From assembly GCA_029959605.1 (NCBI GenBank), contig JASCOC010000011.1, positions 62,001 through 126,000 of the forward strand: a stretch of DNA of 64,000 nucleotides. Reading direction: 5' to 3'. The first letter of the stretch is position 1. The number at the start of each line of letters is the position of its first letter. The DNA is from Lysobacteraceae bacterium PS02340 (GTDB taxonomy: Bacteria; Pseudomonadota; Gammaproteobacteria; Xanthomonadales; Xanthomonadaceae). This document shows, piece after piece, positions 8,298-16,752 of the stretch. A program made the translations under genes and the position numbers. The notes below the pieces were generated by a model. The model made no database searches, was not told the DNA's origin, and saw only the letters and a list, made by a program, of their open reading frames with translations.

Positions 8298-8915
8298 TCA
8301 GCGCCGCCACACCAGGCAGCGGTTGTTCGACGGCATTGCGATGTCGCCGTGCAGATGCAGACCGATCTGCAACGCGAGCGCATCCACCGCTTCGAGATCG
8401 CGGATGCCCGACCGCGGATCGCGCGCTTTGAGCCAGCCGTCGAAATCGCGGTTGCTGTCGCTGGTGTACGTGCCGCCCACGTTGAACGGCCCGTAGACCA
8501 CCAGCGTCGCATCGTCGGCGAGCACACGGTCGAGGCCGGCGAAACAGGCTTCGACCTCGGGCCAGCCCATGATGTGCAGCGTGTTCGCGGTGAACACCGC
8601 ATCGAAGCGACCGTCGGCGGCCGTGGACGCAGGCCAGTCGGGCTGCGCGACATCGAGCGCGACCGGTGCGGGCGTGTTCGGCAGCGCGGCCTCGTCGAGC
8701 CAGGCCGCGATGCCCGACAGATGCGCCGCGCGTTCCGAGGTCTGCCAGCGCAGCCAAGGCATCCCCGCGGCGAAATGCACCGCGTGCTGGCCGGTGCCGC
8801 TGCCGATCTCGAGCACCTGCCGACGGTGTTCGAACTGCGCGCGCAGGACGTCGAGAATCGGCGCGCGATTGCGATCGCAGGACGGCGAGAAGGGTTTGTC
8901 GGGGGACATCGTCAT
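8298..8915 (-). CDS. DUF938 SAM-dependent methyltransferase-like protein
   Basis: 205 residues. Motif I of Rossmann methyltransferases is clear (VLEIGSGTGQHAVHFA), followed by a motif II/III region (FDAVFTANTLHIMGW) and the family-typical GPFNVGGTYTSDSNRDFD and NNRCLVWRR end. This matches the DUF938 family, whose substrate is not established. The first in-frame codon is a GTG at 8924; ATG at 8915 or 8909 is more likely. It lies downstream of, and on the same strand as, the DUF3253 and egt genes, so it may be part of their transcript. Confidence 0.8.
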   Translation of the reverse strand: MTMSPDKPFSPSCDRNRAPILDVLRAQFEHRRQVLEIGSGTGQHAVHFAAGMPWLRWQTSERAAHLSGIAAWLDEAALPNTPAPVALDVAQPDWPASTAADGRFDAVFTANTLHIMGWPEVEACFAGLDRVLADDATLVVYGPFNVGGTYTSDSNRDFDGWLKARDPRSGIRDLEAVDALALQIGLHLHGDIAMPSNNRCLVWRR

Positions 8916-8951
8916 GCGCGACACGATACGGCACGCGATCGCGGAGGCCGG

Positions 8952-9236
8952 TCAGCGCCTGGACGGATCGTCGGGCCAGCGCGGGCCGCGCCGCAGGCGG
9001 ACCGGGCCGGAGATCGCCGCGCCGGGATCGAGCACCGCGTCGCCCTGCGTGATCCGGATGGCACCCTCCGCCGCGAGCGCCTGCGCCACGCGGCGCACGC
9101 CCGGCATCGCGTTTCGCCAAGCCTCTTCGGGATACAGACGCCGTGCGACCTCGGACGGGCAGATGGACGCATCGAACGCGCGCGCCGCCAGCAGCGCGTG
9201 GATCTCCGCTGCGATGCGCGCATCGTCAGGGGTCAC
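8952..9236 (-). CDS. DUF3253 small protein
   Basis: About 94 residues with a GTG start at 9236, five bases beyond the egtD stop. The sequence has the DUF3253 pattern: an N-terminal helix (DARIAAEIHALLAAR), SICPSEVARRLYPEEAW, a VRRVAQALAAEG helix, and a short beta end with GPVRLRR. The layout resembles a small winged-helix fold. A longer frame to 9296 would overlap egtD and is less likely. Its function is not known. The close spacing suggests translation coupled to egtD. Confidence 0.7.
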   Translation of the reverse strand: MTPDDARIAAEIHALLAARAFDASICPSEVARRLYPEEAWRNAMPGVRRVAQALAAEGAIRITQGDAVLDPGAAISGPVRLRRGPRWPDDPSRR

Positions 9237-9240
9237 CAGC

Positions 9241-10224
9241 TCAGGCCGGCTGCAGCAACCGCAGGCCGAAACTCTCACCCTCGTCGTTCCAGCCATGCGT
9301 CACGCGCAGCCCGGCCTGTGCGGCCAGCGCGGAGAACGAGGCGTCGGTGTACTTCTGGCTGATCTCGACGTGCATGGCTTCGCCGGCGGCGAAATCGAAG
9401 GCGTGATCGGCGATGTGCACGGTCTGTGCGCGTTCGCTGACCAGGCTCGTTTCGATCCGCATGCGTTCGCGCGAATAGTGCGCGCGATGGCGGAAGCCGT
9501 CGGTGTCGAAATCGCTGTCGATCTCGCGGTTGAGCCGCGTCAGCAGGTTCACGGTGAACGCCGCGGTGACGCCCGCCAGATCGTTGTAGGCGGCCTCGAT
9601 GATCGCCGGGTCCTTGTCCAGATCGATGCCGATCAGTGCGCAGCCGGCATCGCCCATCGTGCCGCGCATCGAGCGCAGCAGACGCACGGCTTCCTCGTCG
9701 GAGAAGTTGCCGAGCGTCGAACCCGGGAAGAACACCAGCGTGCGGTGCGCACGCCGTTCGGCGCGCGGCAGCGGCACCGGACGGGTGAAGTCCGCGCAGA
9801 CCGGCAGCATCTGCACATCTGGAAAAGACTGGCCGAGGCGGGTCACGCTGTCCATCAACGCGGTGCGCGAGATCTCGATCGGCGTGTAGGCGACCGGCGC
9901 CGCCAGACCTTCGAGCAGCAGCTCGGTCTTGCGCCCGCTGCCGCTGCCGAACTCGACCACGTGCACACCGTCGCCGATCGCCTGCGCGATCGACGGCATC
10001 TGCGCTTCCATCAGCGCCAGCTCGACACGGGTGAGGTAGTACTCGGGTTGGTGCGTGATCGCCTCGAACAGGCGCGAACCTTCCGCGTCGTAGAAGTACT
10101 TCGACGGCAATGTCTTGGGCGTGCGCGACAGGCCGGCGATCGCATCGGCGGCGATGTCGTCGGGTTGCGGGCGCAGATCGGTCAGCGCGGCCTGCGCTCG
10201 GGCGCGGGCGATGGCGGCATTCAT
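9241..10224 (-). CDS. egtD: L-histidine N-alpha-methyltransferase (EgtD)
   Basis: 327 residues. Trimethylates the alpha-amino group of histidine to hercynine using SAM, the first step of ergothioneine synthesis in the cytoplasm. Family features are visible: SRTPKTLPSKYFYDAEGSRLF near the N terminus, EYYLTRVE, the SAM loop VVEFGSGSGRKTELLL, YTPIEIS, LVFFPGSTLGNF and a C-terminal HVEISQKYT. The length matches the family. The start codon overlaps the egtB stop by four bases (ATGA), so the two are one transcription unit. No egtA, egtC or egtE homologue is nearby, as is usual outside actinobacteria. Confidence 0.93.
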   Translation of the reverse strand: MNAAIARARAQAALTDLRPQPDDIAADAIAGLSRTPKTLPSKYFYDAEGSRLFEAITHQPEYYLTRVELALMEAQMPSIAQAIGDGVHVVEFGSGSGRKTELLLEGLAAPVAYTPIEISRTALMDSVTRLGQSFPDVQMLPVCADFTRPVPLPRAERRAHRTLVFFPGSTLGNFSDEEAVRLLRSMRGTMGDAGCALIGIDLDKDPAIIEAAYNDLAGVTAAFTVNLLTRLNREIDSDFDTDGFRHRAHYSRERMRIETSLVSERAQTVHIADHAFDFAAGEAMHVEISQKYTDASFSALAAQAGLRVTHGWNDEGESFGLRLLQPA

Positions 10225-11522
10225 GCGGAATCCTTGGCCAGGCGCAGACCGGCGAACTGCCACCGCGCATCGGAGGGGAAGAAATTGCGGTAGCTGGCGC
10301 GCACGTGGTCGGCGGAGGTCGCGCAGCTGCCGCCGCGGAGGACCCACTGCGCATCCATGAACTTGCCGTTGTATTCGCCCAGCGTGCCCGGCCAGGGCCG
10401 GTAGCCGGGATAGGCGGTGTAGGCGCTGGACGTCCATTCCCAGACGTCGCCGAACATCTGCTGGAGACCGGTCGCGGCAGTCGACGGCGCGCTGGGATGC
10501 AGCCGGCCGGAATCGACGAAGTTGCCGTCCACGGGCAGCGAGGCGGCCGCCTGTTCCCATTCGAATTCGGTGGGCAGACGCGCGCCGGCCCAGCGCGCGA
10601 ACGCATCCGCCTCGTAATAGCTCAGATGACACACCGGCGCTGCGGGATCGAGCGCGCGCCAGCCGCCCAGCGTGAACTCGGCTTCGCAGGCCTCGTTCCA
10701 GTACAGCGGTCGCGTCCAGCCACGGGCGCGTACGGTGTCCCAGCCCGCACTGAGCCACGCGCCCGCGGCGCGATAGCCGCCGTCTTCGATGAAGGCGAGA
10801 AACTCGGCGTTGCTGACCGGCCGGCTCGCCAGCGCATGCGCGGGCACCAGCACGCGATGGCGCGGCGATTCGTTGTCGTACGCGAAACCCGCATCGCCGG
10901 GCCATGCGGCATGGCCGACCTCCACGATCGATTCCTGCCGTGCGATCCAGCCGAGCGCTGCCGAGCTGCCCCCGGCCTGCGGCAGATCGTCGCGATAGGC
11001 GGGATGGAGCGGATTGCTGAAAAACGCATGCTTGATGTCGGTCAGCAGCAATTCCTGATGCTGCTGCTCGTGCTGCAGGCCGAGTTCGACGATGTCGAGC
11101 AGCCGCGCATCGAGATCGCCGCGCTGCAGTCGCGCGCGCATGCGTTTTTCGATGGCATCGCGGTAATCGGTGACCTGCGCGAGCGTCGGCCGCGACAACA
11201 CGCCGCGCTGCGGCCGCGCATGCATCGGTCCTGCGCTCTGGTAGTAACTGTTGAACAGGTAATCCCAGGCGGAATCGAAGGGCGTGTACGGACCGCCGTC
11301 GGCCAGCACGAAGCGTTCGAAGAACCAGGTCGTGTGGGCGAGATGCCATTTGGTGGGGCTGGCATCGGCCATGCTCTGCACCATGGCGTCTTCCGCGCCG
11401 ATGGGCGCGGCGAGCGCCGCACTGCGACCACGCACAGCATCGAAGCGCTGCGCGAGCCGGTGGCAACGCGCGTCGACATCGCCGACTCCGGAGGAGGGCG
11501 GAACAGGGGCATGCAGCGACAT
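10221..11522 (-). CDS. egtB: Ergothioneine biosynthesis sulfoxide synthase (EgtB)
   Basis: 433 residues. A nonheme-iron enzyme joining hercynine to a thiol donor (gamma-glutamylcysteine or cysteine) with oxygen. The N-terminal DinB-like domain has WHLAHTTWFFERF (H60/H63) and HEQQH (H151, H155), which supply the iron-binding histidines. The C-terminal formylglycine-generating-enzyme-like domain has NAEFLAFIEDGGY, RLPTEFEWEQAA, GDVWEWTSS and VLRGGSCAT. The start at 11522 begins MSLHAPV; longer in-frame starts lack family similarity. Overlaps egtD by four bases. Which thiol donor it prefers cannot be read reliably here. Confidence 0.93.
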   Translation of the reverse strand: MSLHAPVPPSSGVGDVDARCHRLAQRFDAVRGRSAALAAPIGAEDAMVQSMADASPTKWHLAHTTWFFERFVLADGGPYTPFDSAWDYLFNSYYQSAGPMHARPQRGVLSRPTLAQVTDYRDAIEKRMRARLQRGDLDARLLDIVELGLQHEQQHQELLLTDIKHAFFSNPLHPAYRDDLPQAGGSSAALGWIARQESIVEVGHAAWPGDAGFAYDNESPRHRVLVPAHALASRPVSNAEFLAFIEDGGYRAAGAWLSAGWDTVRARGWTRPLYWNEACEAEFTLGGWRALDPAAPVCHLSYYEADAFARWAGARLPTEFEWEQAAASLPVDGNFVDSGRLHPSAPSTAATGLQQMFGDVWEWTSSAYTAYPGYRPWPGTLGEYNGKFMDAQWVLRGGSCATSADHVRASYRNFFPSDARWQFAGLRLAKDSA

Positions 11523-11722
11523 CGGTGAAGTTTTCGTGTGGCTGCGTGACGGTGCCGTCGTCGGCACGCTTTCAGGAATTGCAGTGCGGATCACACGCGG
11601 CATGACCTTGAACGGACATCGGCGATGCGTCTTGGATAACGGAATTTCTACGGCACGGACCACGCCGGCACTACACGCAGGCGCCGATAGTGCACATCAT
11701 CATCCATACAAGGAGTTATCCG

Positions 11723-12031
11723 ATGCGACGTATTGCGCTTCCGCTGGCGGCCGCTATGGCTTTCGCGTTCACGGCCTGCAGCAACGATCCGCCGCCGCCG
11801 GATGTCCCGCCGACCGATCCGGCCCCGATGAACGACACGGCGGCGCCGCCGGTCGATCCCGCGACGGACCCGATGAACCCGCCGCCGACCGATCCCGCAT
11901 CGCCGACGCCGACCGATCCGACCATGCCGTCGCCGACGGATCCGATGACGCAACCGCCGACCGATCCGACCACCACGCCGCCGGCGACGCCGCCGGTCGA
12001 GGGTGAAGGCACCCCGACCAGCACCAGCTGA
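11723..12031 (+). CDS. Proline/threonine-rich repeat lipoprotein
   Basis: 102 residues. The leader ends in FTACSND, a lipobox-like site. The rest is low complexity: repeated PTDP and DPxxPP units rich in proline, threonine and aspartate, likely an extended chain without a fold. A textbook ribosome site (AAGGAG) lies eight bases before the ATG. The gene is divergent from egtB and ends at a strong intrinsic terminator, so it is a complete single-gene unit. It may be a cell-envelope spacer or surface lipoprotein. No family recognised. Confidence 0.7.
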   Translation: MRRIALPLAAAMAFAFTACSNDPPPPDVPPTDPAPMNDTAAPPVDPATDPMNPPPTDPASPTPTDPTMPSPTDPMTQPPTDPTTTPPATPPVEGEGTPTSTS

Positions 12032-12131
12032 TCCGCGCGTCCATACGAAACATCCCGTGCCCATGAGACCGGTCTGACGTCGCTGACGTCAGCGCCCCCC
12101 GGCGTAACTCTCTCTCCGACCGGTCCCAGTT

Positions 12132-12166
12132 GCCGTCCGCCCCTCCCCCGGGCGGGCGGCTTTTTC
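12132..12166 (+). terminator. Intrinsic terminator after the proline-rich lipoprotein
   Basis: An 11-bp stem (12132-12142 with 12150-12160, one G-U pair) with a seven-base loop is followed directly by TTTTTCTT. It lies about 100 bp after the lipoprotein stop and before the convergent HAD gene. Confidence 0.88.
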
Positions 12167-12216
12167 TTGTCGGATTCCCGCGCTCTCGCATCGCATCGAT
12201 CGAGCTACGCGCGCGA

Positions 12217-12855
12217 TCAGGCGGATGCGTGCGCTGGCCACGCCGCACCGCGATACGTGGCCACGTGGGCGAGCGCGAGCAGCGCATGATCCTCGTGTGT
12301 GTCGCCGTGCGCATGGACTTCGCGGTATGCGGCGAGGTCGTAACGCTCCCGCACCCGCCGCACCTTTTCGCCCGCCACGCATTGCGCGCCGGCGTAACGG
12401 CCGGTCAGGCGTGCACCATCGTTTTCGAGCGACGAACAGAAGAGGTCGAGCCCCTGCACCTCGCACCACGGTGCGAGATAGACATCGAAGCCACCGGACA
12501 CGACGACGATGGTGTCGCCTTGCGCGCGATGGGCATCGAGACGCGCCTGCATCTCCGGCCGCACCAGTGCCGGCAATACCGTGGCCGCAAAGCGGCGGCC
12601 GGCGTCTTCGACGGCGCTGCGCGGCAGACCGCGGAAGGCATAGCCGACCAGCAGGCTGCGCAGCGCGTGCACCGGTAGCAGCTTGAGCTTGTAGGCCAGC
12701 ACCGGCAGCGCGAACAGCAGCCTGCCGACGTGCAGGCGTCGCGGCGGTGTGGCGAAGCGCAGGAAATCCGGCAGTGTCTCGCGTGTGGTGAGGGTGCCGT
12801 CGAAATCGAACAGGGCCAGCACCGGACGCGCGTCGTGCGTGTCGCGCACGCTCAT
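12217..12855 (-). CDS. HAD-IB family phosphatase
   Basis: 212 residues. The haloacid dehalogenase nucleophile motif is LFDFDGTLT (DxDGT) near residue 15. Motif II is VVVSGGFD, and a motif III/IV region is HGDTHEDHALL. This is the HAD-IB subgroup that includes phosphoserine phosphatases and lysophosphatidic-type phosphatases; a hydrophobic segment follows the nucleophile. The exact substrate cannot be assigned. Its start overlaps the stop of the upstream MAPEG gene by four bases, so the two are cotranscribed. MSVRDTHD at 12855 is the likely start. Confidence 0.8.
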   Translation of the reverse strand: MSVRDTHDARPVLALFDFDGTLTTRETLPDFLRFATPPRRLHVGRLLFALPVLAYKLKLLPVHALRSLLVGYAFRGLPRSAVEDAGRRFAATVLPALVRPEMQARLDAHRAQGDTIVVVSGGFDVYLAPWCEVQGLDLFCSSLENDGARLTGRYAGAQCVAGEKVRRVRERYDLAAYREVHAHGDTHEDHALLALAHVATYRGAAWPAHASA

Positions 12856-13247
12856 GCGATCGACAGCGCCGCCTGCGCGATCAGCGCGACCACGCAGCCG
12901 AGCGCCGCGAACCACGCGAGACTGCGCAGCCAGGCGATATCCGCGACGTAGGCGACGCCGTGCAGCAGCCGCAGCGTGACGAATGCGACGGCCAGCATCG
13001 CGATGCGGTCATGCGCCACGCCGGCGAGCTGCGACAGCACCACGCCCGCCGCGAACGGGGCGAAGGCCTCCAGCGCATTGAGATGCGCGTTGTAGGCGCG
13101 CCGCAGCCGCGGATGCTCTTGGCGCGCGATCCAGCCGCGCGGATCGCGATTGTCGTAGCGCGGCGCCGAAGCCTTGGCGAGCGCGACCCAGCAGTAGGGC
13201 AGCAGCGCGGCGATCAGCACGCACCAGTAGGCAGTGGAGAGCGTCAT
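12852..13247 (-). CDS. MAPEG family membrane protein
   Basis: 131 residues with four predicted membrane helices. The pattern fits bacterial MAPEG proteins: an N-terminal helix, a charged loop with NRDPRGWIARQEHPRLRRAYNAHLNALEAFAPF (split here by function, one helix-bearing stretch), then VTLRLLHGVAYVADI and a final helix. MAPEG members include glutathione-dependent membrane enzymes, but bacterial relatives like this are uncharacterised. Coupled by a four-base overlap to the HAD phosphatase downstream. Confidence 0.8.
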   Translation of the reverse strand: MTLSTAYWCVLIAALLPYCWVALAKASAPRYDNRDPRGWIARQEHPRLRRAYNAHLNALEAFAPFAAGVVLSQLAGVAHDRIAMLAVAFVTLRLLHGVAYVADIAWLRSLAWFAALGCVVALIAQAALSIA

Positions 13248-13565
13248 CGGCTGGTTCCTTGAATCCCGGTCGGTGGCTTATCGCACAGCGGTATGCACCG
13301 TGTCGCCGCTGCAGTGCTCGAAGCCCTCCCCCGCGGAGGCGGGGGAGGGTTGGGAGGGGGCAAACGTGCCGATCAAGACGTGACGTCTCTCAAGAGCGGA
13401 AGCGAGCTCTTGATCTTCGCGTCTTCCGGGGGCTGACGGTTCGCCTGCACCCAACCCTCCGCCCGTGAAGGGCGCAATGCCCCGTGGACGGGGGGAGGGC
13501 CTGAAACAAAAAAAGCGGCGACATCACTGTCGCCGCTTTCGTCATGCAAGGCTGCAGGCGTTGCC
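13248..13565. repeat. Gap with GC-rich palindrome
   Basis: This 318-bp gap has no convincing gene. At 13324-13349 is an 11-bp perfect hairpin (CCCTCCCCCGC, loop GGAG, then its complement) followed by GTTGGGAGGGGG. A roughly inverted partner, CCCAACCCTCCGCCC, occurs near 13450-13465 and a GGGGGGAGGG run follows at about 13490. The pair resembles the inverted repeat elements near 20.2-20.4 kb. Confidence 0.5.
13507..13539 (-). terminator. Intrinsic terminator of the M28 peptidase gene
   Basis: A perfect 12-bp stem (13512-13523 with 13528-13539) with a TCAC loop. Read on the minus strand it is followed by a run of T (the A-run at 13508-13514). It lies 27 bp after the peptidase stop. Confidence 0.9.
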
Positions 13566-15263
13566 TTACGGCGCGCCACCCGCTTCGCTGCGCATCTGGT
13601 CGCGCGCGGCCTTGAAGGGGTTGCCCTCGTACCAGTTCGGCCACTGGCCGTCGTCGGCCAGCGTACGGCCCACGCCGTACAGCGCTTCGAGATCCTGCAC
13701 GACGCCGTCCAGGTTCCAGTCCGGGTTGTACTCGTCGCTGGGCTGGTGATAGCGCTTGGCGTAGTCGTCGGTCGCGGCCTTGCCACCCGCGGTGCCGCCG
13801 TCGACGAGATCGTTGCCGCCCTTCGCATACAGCGCCGGCACGCCGGCCTTGGCGAAGTTGAAGTGATCGGAGCGGAAGTAGAAACCACCGGCCGTATTGC
13901 CTTCCTCCACCAGCGTGCGGTTCTGCTGGTCGGCGTAGGTCTTGAGGATGTCCTCGAGTTCCGAGTTGCCCTTGCCGGTGACGACGAAGTCACGCGACGG
14001 ACCGGCGACGCTCATCGCATCGAGGTTGATCACGCCGACCGTCTGCGCCAGGCCGATGCTCGGCTGCGCCACGTAGTACTTGCTGCCCAGCAGGCCCGAT
14101 TCCTCGAGCGTGACCGCCAGGAACACCAGCGAGCGCTTCGGCTTGGGTTCGGTGGTGGCGAACTTCTCGGCGATCTCGATGATGCCGGCCACGCCGGTCG
14201 CGTTGTCGATCGCGCCGTTGTAGATCGTGTCGCCTTCACCCTCGTGCTTGCCCAGGTGATCCCAGTGCGCGAGATAGAGAATCGCCTCTTCCGGCGCCTC
14301 GTTGCCCGGCAGGATGCCGATCACGTTGCGCGAGCTCTTCTCGGCGATCGTGCTCTTGAGATCGAAACCGACCTTCGCGTTGAGCGGCACCGGCTTGAAG
14401 CCGCGCGTGTTCGCGGCCTTGATCTGTTCGTCGAGATCGAGACCGGCTTCGGCGAACAGCTGCTTGGCGACGTCGCCGGTGATCCAGCCCTGCGCCGGCA
14501 GGCGCGGTTCCGGATCGTCCTCTGCTCGCAGATCGAACTGCGCGCCCGACCAGGAATTCTTCACCACGTCCCAGCCGTACGAGGCGCCGGGCGTGTCGTG
14601 GATGATCAGCGCGGCCACCGCGCCCTTGCGCGCGGCTTCCTCGAACTTGTACGTCCAGCGACCGTAATAGGTCATCTTCTCGCCGTCGAACAGCGTCGCG
14701 TCGTTGGCGTGGAAGCCCGGGTCGTTGACCAGCATCACGACGGTCTTGCCCTTGAGGTCGAGACCGGCGTAATCGTTCCAGTTCTGCTCCGGCGCATCGA
14801 CGCCGTAACCGACGAACACCAGCTCGCTGTCGGCGACGTTGATCTCGGGTTGGCCGGTACGCGTGCCGATCACCATCTCGTCGCCGAACTTCAGATCGCG
14901 CGTGCCGGCGCTGTTGCTCAGGCGCAGCACGGTCGACGGATCGGCCGTGGTCTCGACCATCGGCACCGTCTGGTACCAGTCGTTGTTGTCGCCGCCCGGC
15001 TGCAGGCCGATGCGCTCGAACTGGGCCTTGATGTACTCGACCGTCTTGTCTTCGCCAGCGGTACCGGGCGCGCGTCCCTCGAACTCATCGGATGCCAGCA
15101 CGCGCACCATCTCGCCGAAATCGCCGGCGGTGATGTCGGGCGAGAACGTATGGGCGGCCTGGGCATCGGGCGGCGTGGCCGCATCCGGCGTCGCGGTCTT
15201 GTCGCCACACGCGGCGAGCACCAGCGCAGCCGGCAGCGCCAGCAGCAGAAGGGGTTTGCGCAT
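13566..15263 (-). CDS. Exported M28 family zinc aminopeptidase, lipoprotein
   Basis: 565 residues. The leader ends in VLAACGD, a good lipobox (L-A-A-C), so it is a predicted lipoprotein. A PA-like insert precedes the catalytic M28 domain. Likely zinc ligands and catalytic residues are in LAHWDHLG, GAIDNATGVAG, TLEESGLLGS, INLDAMSV and YHQPSDEYN. This order matches bacterial M28 peptidases that release N-terminal amino acids. The start at 15263 is chosen for the signal peptide; the longer frame upstream is translated repeat DNA. It is a single-gene unit with its own terminator. Confidence 0.9.
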   Translation of the reverse strand: MRKPLLLLALPAALVLAACGDKTATPDAATPPDAQAAHTFSPDITAGDFGEMVRVLASDEFEGRAPGTAGEDKTVEYIKAQFERIGLQPGGDNNDWYQTVPMVETTADPSTVLRLSNSAGTRDLKFGDEMVIGTRTGQPEINVADSELVFVGYGVDAPEQNWNDYAGLDLKGKTVVMLVNDPGFHANDATLFDGEKMTYYGRWTYKFEEAARKGAVAALIIHDTPGASYGWDVVKNSWSGAQFDLRAEDDPEPRLPAQGWITGDVAKQLFAEAGLDLDEQIKAANTRGFKPVPLNAKVGFDLKSTIAEKSSRNVIGILPGNEAPEEAILYLAHWDHLGKHEGEGDTIYNGAIDNATGVAGIIEIAEKFATTEPKPKRSLVFLAVTLEESGLLGSKYYVAQPSIGLAQTVGVINLDAMSVAGPSRDFVVTGKGNSELEDILKTYADQQNRTLVEEGNTAGGFYFRSDHFNFAKAGVPALYAKGGNDLVDGGTAGGKAATDDYAKRYHQPSDEYNPDWNLDGVVQDLEALYGVGRTLADDGQWPNWYEGNPFKAARDQMRSEAGGAP

Positions 15264-15904
15264 CCTGGAATCTCCGGAAAATCGTGGAGGCCGCACTATA
15301 CGTGCGTTCAGGGGGAGATGCTTTTTGAAGGGCGCTAGCTGCTGGTTTCGAGCCCCTCTCCCTCTGGGGTGAGGCGGCACGCTTGCGAGCCATTGGCTCG
15401 CGTGTCGACGAACGCCCTCGCACCAGTGCGAGGGCCGGGGCGCGGAGCGGGGGTTGGGGGGAGGGAGCTCTTCAAGCTCCATGCGTAAAACTCAGCCCTC
15501 ACCCGAAGCGCTGTGCGCTTCGACCTCTCCCAGAGGGAGAGGTGCCTGGCTTTCTAGTTGCGTTGCAGCGCACTTCGCACTGCCCGCTCTTGCTTTCGAG
15601 CCCCTCTCCCTCTGGGGTGAGGCGGCACGCTTGCGAGCCATTGCCTCGCGTGTCGACGAACGCCCTCGCGCCAGTGCGAGGGCCGGGGCGCGGAGCGGGG
15701 GTTGGGGTGAGGATGCTTTTCGGGCGCTACGTATAGAACTCAACCCTCAACCGAAGCGCTGTGCGCTTCGACCCCGGATCACGTCCGGGGCAGGCACTCT
15801 CCTAGAGGGAGAGGTGGTTGATTCCTGTGTACTGCGCGCACCGCGACTTCAATCTAGATCGCAAAGCGCAATCAAACACGCAGCCAAGCTGGTAGTTGAC
15901 GCCC
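15264..15904. repeat. Tandem duplicated repeat block (A-B-A-B)
   Basis: This 641-bp gap has no convincing gene. A roughly 115-bp element A (15350-15465) is repeated almost base for base at 15598-15712, each time followed by a B part containing GAAGCGCTGTGCGCTTCGACC (split palindrome GAAGCGC/GCGCTTC) and AGAGGGAGAGGTG (15497-15543 and 15741-15813). The unit period is about 248 bp. A third A copy lies at 19656-19766. Apparent reading frames here are translated repeat and should not be called genes. Confidence 0.8.
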
Positions 15905-16648
15905 TTATTCCTGCGGCGCCCGCGCGCTGTCGTACGGCACTGCGGTCGCGCCGCTGATCGCGCCGGTCTTCGCGCTCGTGTGCACATACAGCGTGACTTC
16001 GCGCTTGAACTCCAGCGGACCGTCGACGACCGCATCGGGTCCGATGATCACGCGCGGGTTGCGGCGGCTGATCGTCACCGGGAACCAGTTCGACGACGGC
16101 TTGTCGATCACCAGCTTGCCGCGCACGTGCGAGCCGGCGCCGATGGTGACATCGCCATTGACCGTCTTCACGTCGCCGGTGACCTCGGTGCCGACCATGC
16201 CGATCGCGCCATTGACCGTCGAGACGTTGCCGTCGATGCGGCCGCCGCGGTCGACGAAGACGCCGCCGCTGACACTCTCGACGTTGCCGCCCAGCTGCGC
16301 GTCGGTGCCGACGCGGATCGCGCCGTTGACCGTGGTCAGCGATTTGGCCTGCGCACGCGCGCCAACATTGATGCCGCCGTTGACGGTTTCCATGTCCTCG
16401 ACCGCGATGCCGTCGCCGGCGCGGATGCCGCCGTTGACGGTCTCTACGTCGCGCGCCTTCGCGCCGTCGCCGATGCGGATGCCGCCGTTGACCGTGCTCA
16501 GGTCGCGGTAGGTCTGGCCGGCTTCTGCCTCGACACCGCCGTTGACCTTGGAAATGTCCTCCTGCGCGAACGCGGCGCCGGTGGCCAGCGCAAGAGCGGC
16601 AGCGAGCAGCAGGGGGGCGGAGCGCAAGCGCGCAGGGGCAGGGGACAT
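15905..16648 (-). CDS. Periplasmic VNGG-repeat protein, bactofilin/adhesin-like
   Basis: 247 residues with a signal peptide ending ATGAAFAQ. The body is built of about nine repeats of 20-22 residues, each with a TVNGGIxxG core (KVNGGVEA, STVNGGIRIG, ETVNGGIRAG, ETVNGGINVG, TTVNGAIRVG, ESVSGGVFV, STVNGAIGM, KTVNGDVTIG). This regular spacing predicts a right- or left-handed beta-helix like those of polymer-forming or DUF4097-type proteins. The last 70 residues leave the repeat. Probably periplasmic. No catalytic motif. Single gene, divergent from gpmI. Confidence 0.72.
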   Translation of the reverse strand: MSPAPARLRSAPLLLAAALALATGAAFAQEDISKVNGGVEAEAGQTYRDLSTVNGGIRIGDGAKARDVETVNGGIRAGDGIAVEDMETVNGGINVGARAQAKSLTTVNGAIRVGTDAQLGGNVESVSGGVFVDRGGRIDGNVSTVNGAIGMVGTEVTGDVKTVNGDVTIGAGSHVRGKLVIDKPSSNWFPVTISRRNPRVIIGPDAVVDGPLEFKREVTLYVHTSAKTGAISGATAVPYDSARAPQE

Positions 16649-16752
16649 GGCCGTGACCTCGTGAATGGATGGGCGGGCCGGAACCCGTCGACAGGTAGCT
16701 TGCCCCCGCTTCGCTACAATCGCATCTGTCTTTCGTCACTGGGTCGATCGTC

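Noticed and set aside
15383-15957. Reading frames across the repeat block after the M28 gene
   Set aside because: Their peptides repeat with the DNA repeats and have no ribosome site; translated repeat, not genes.
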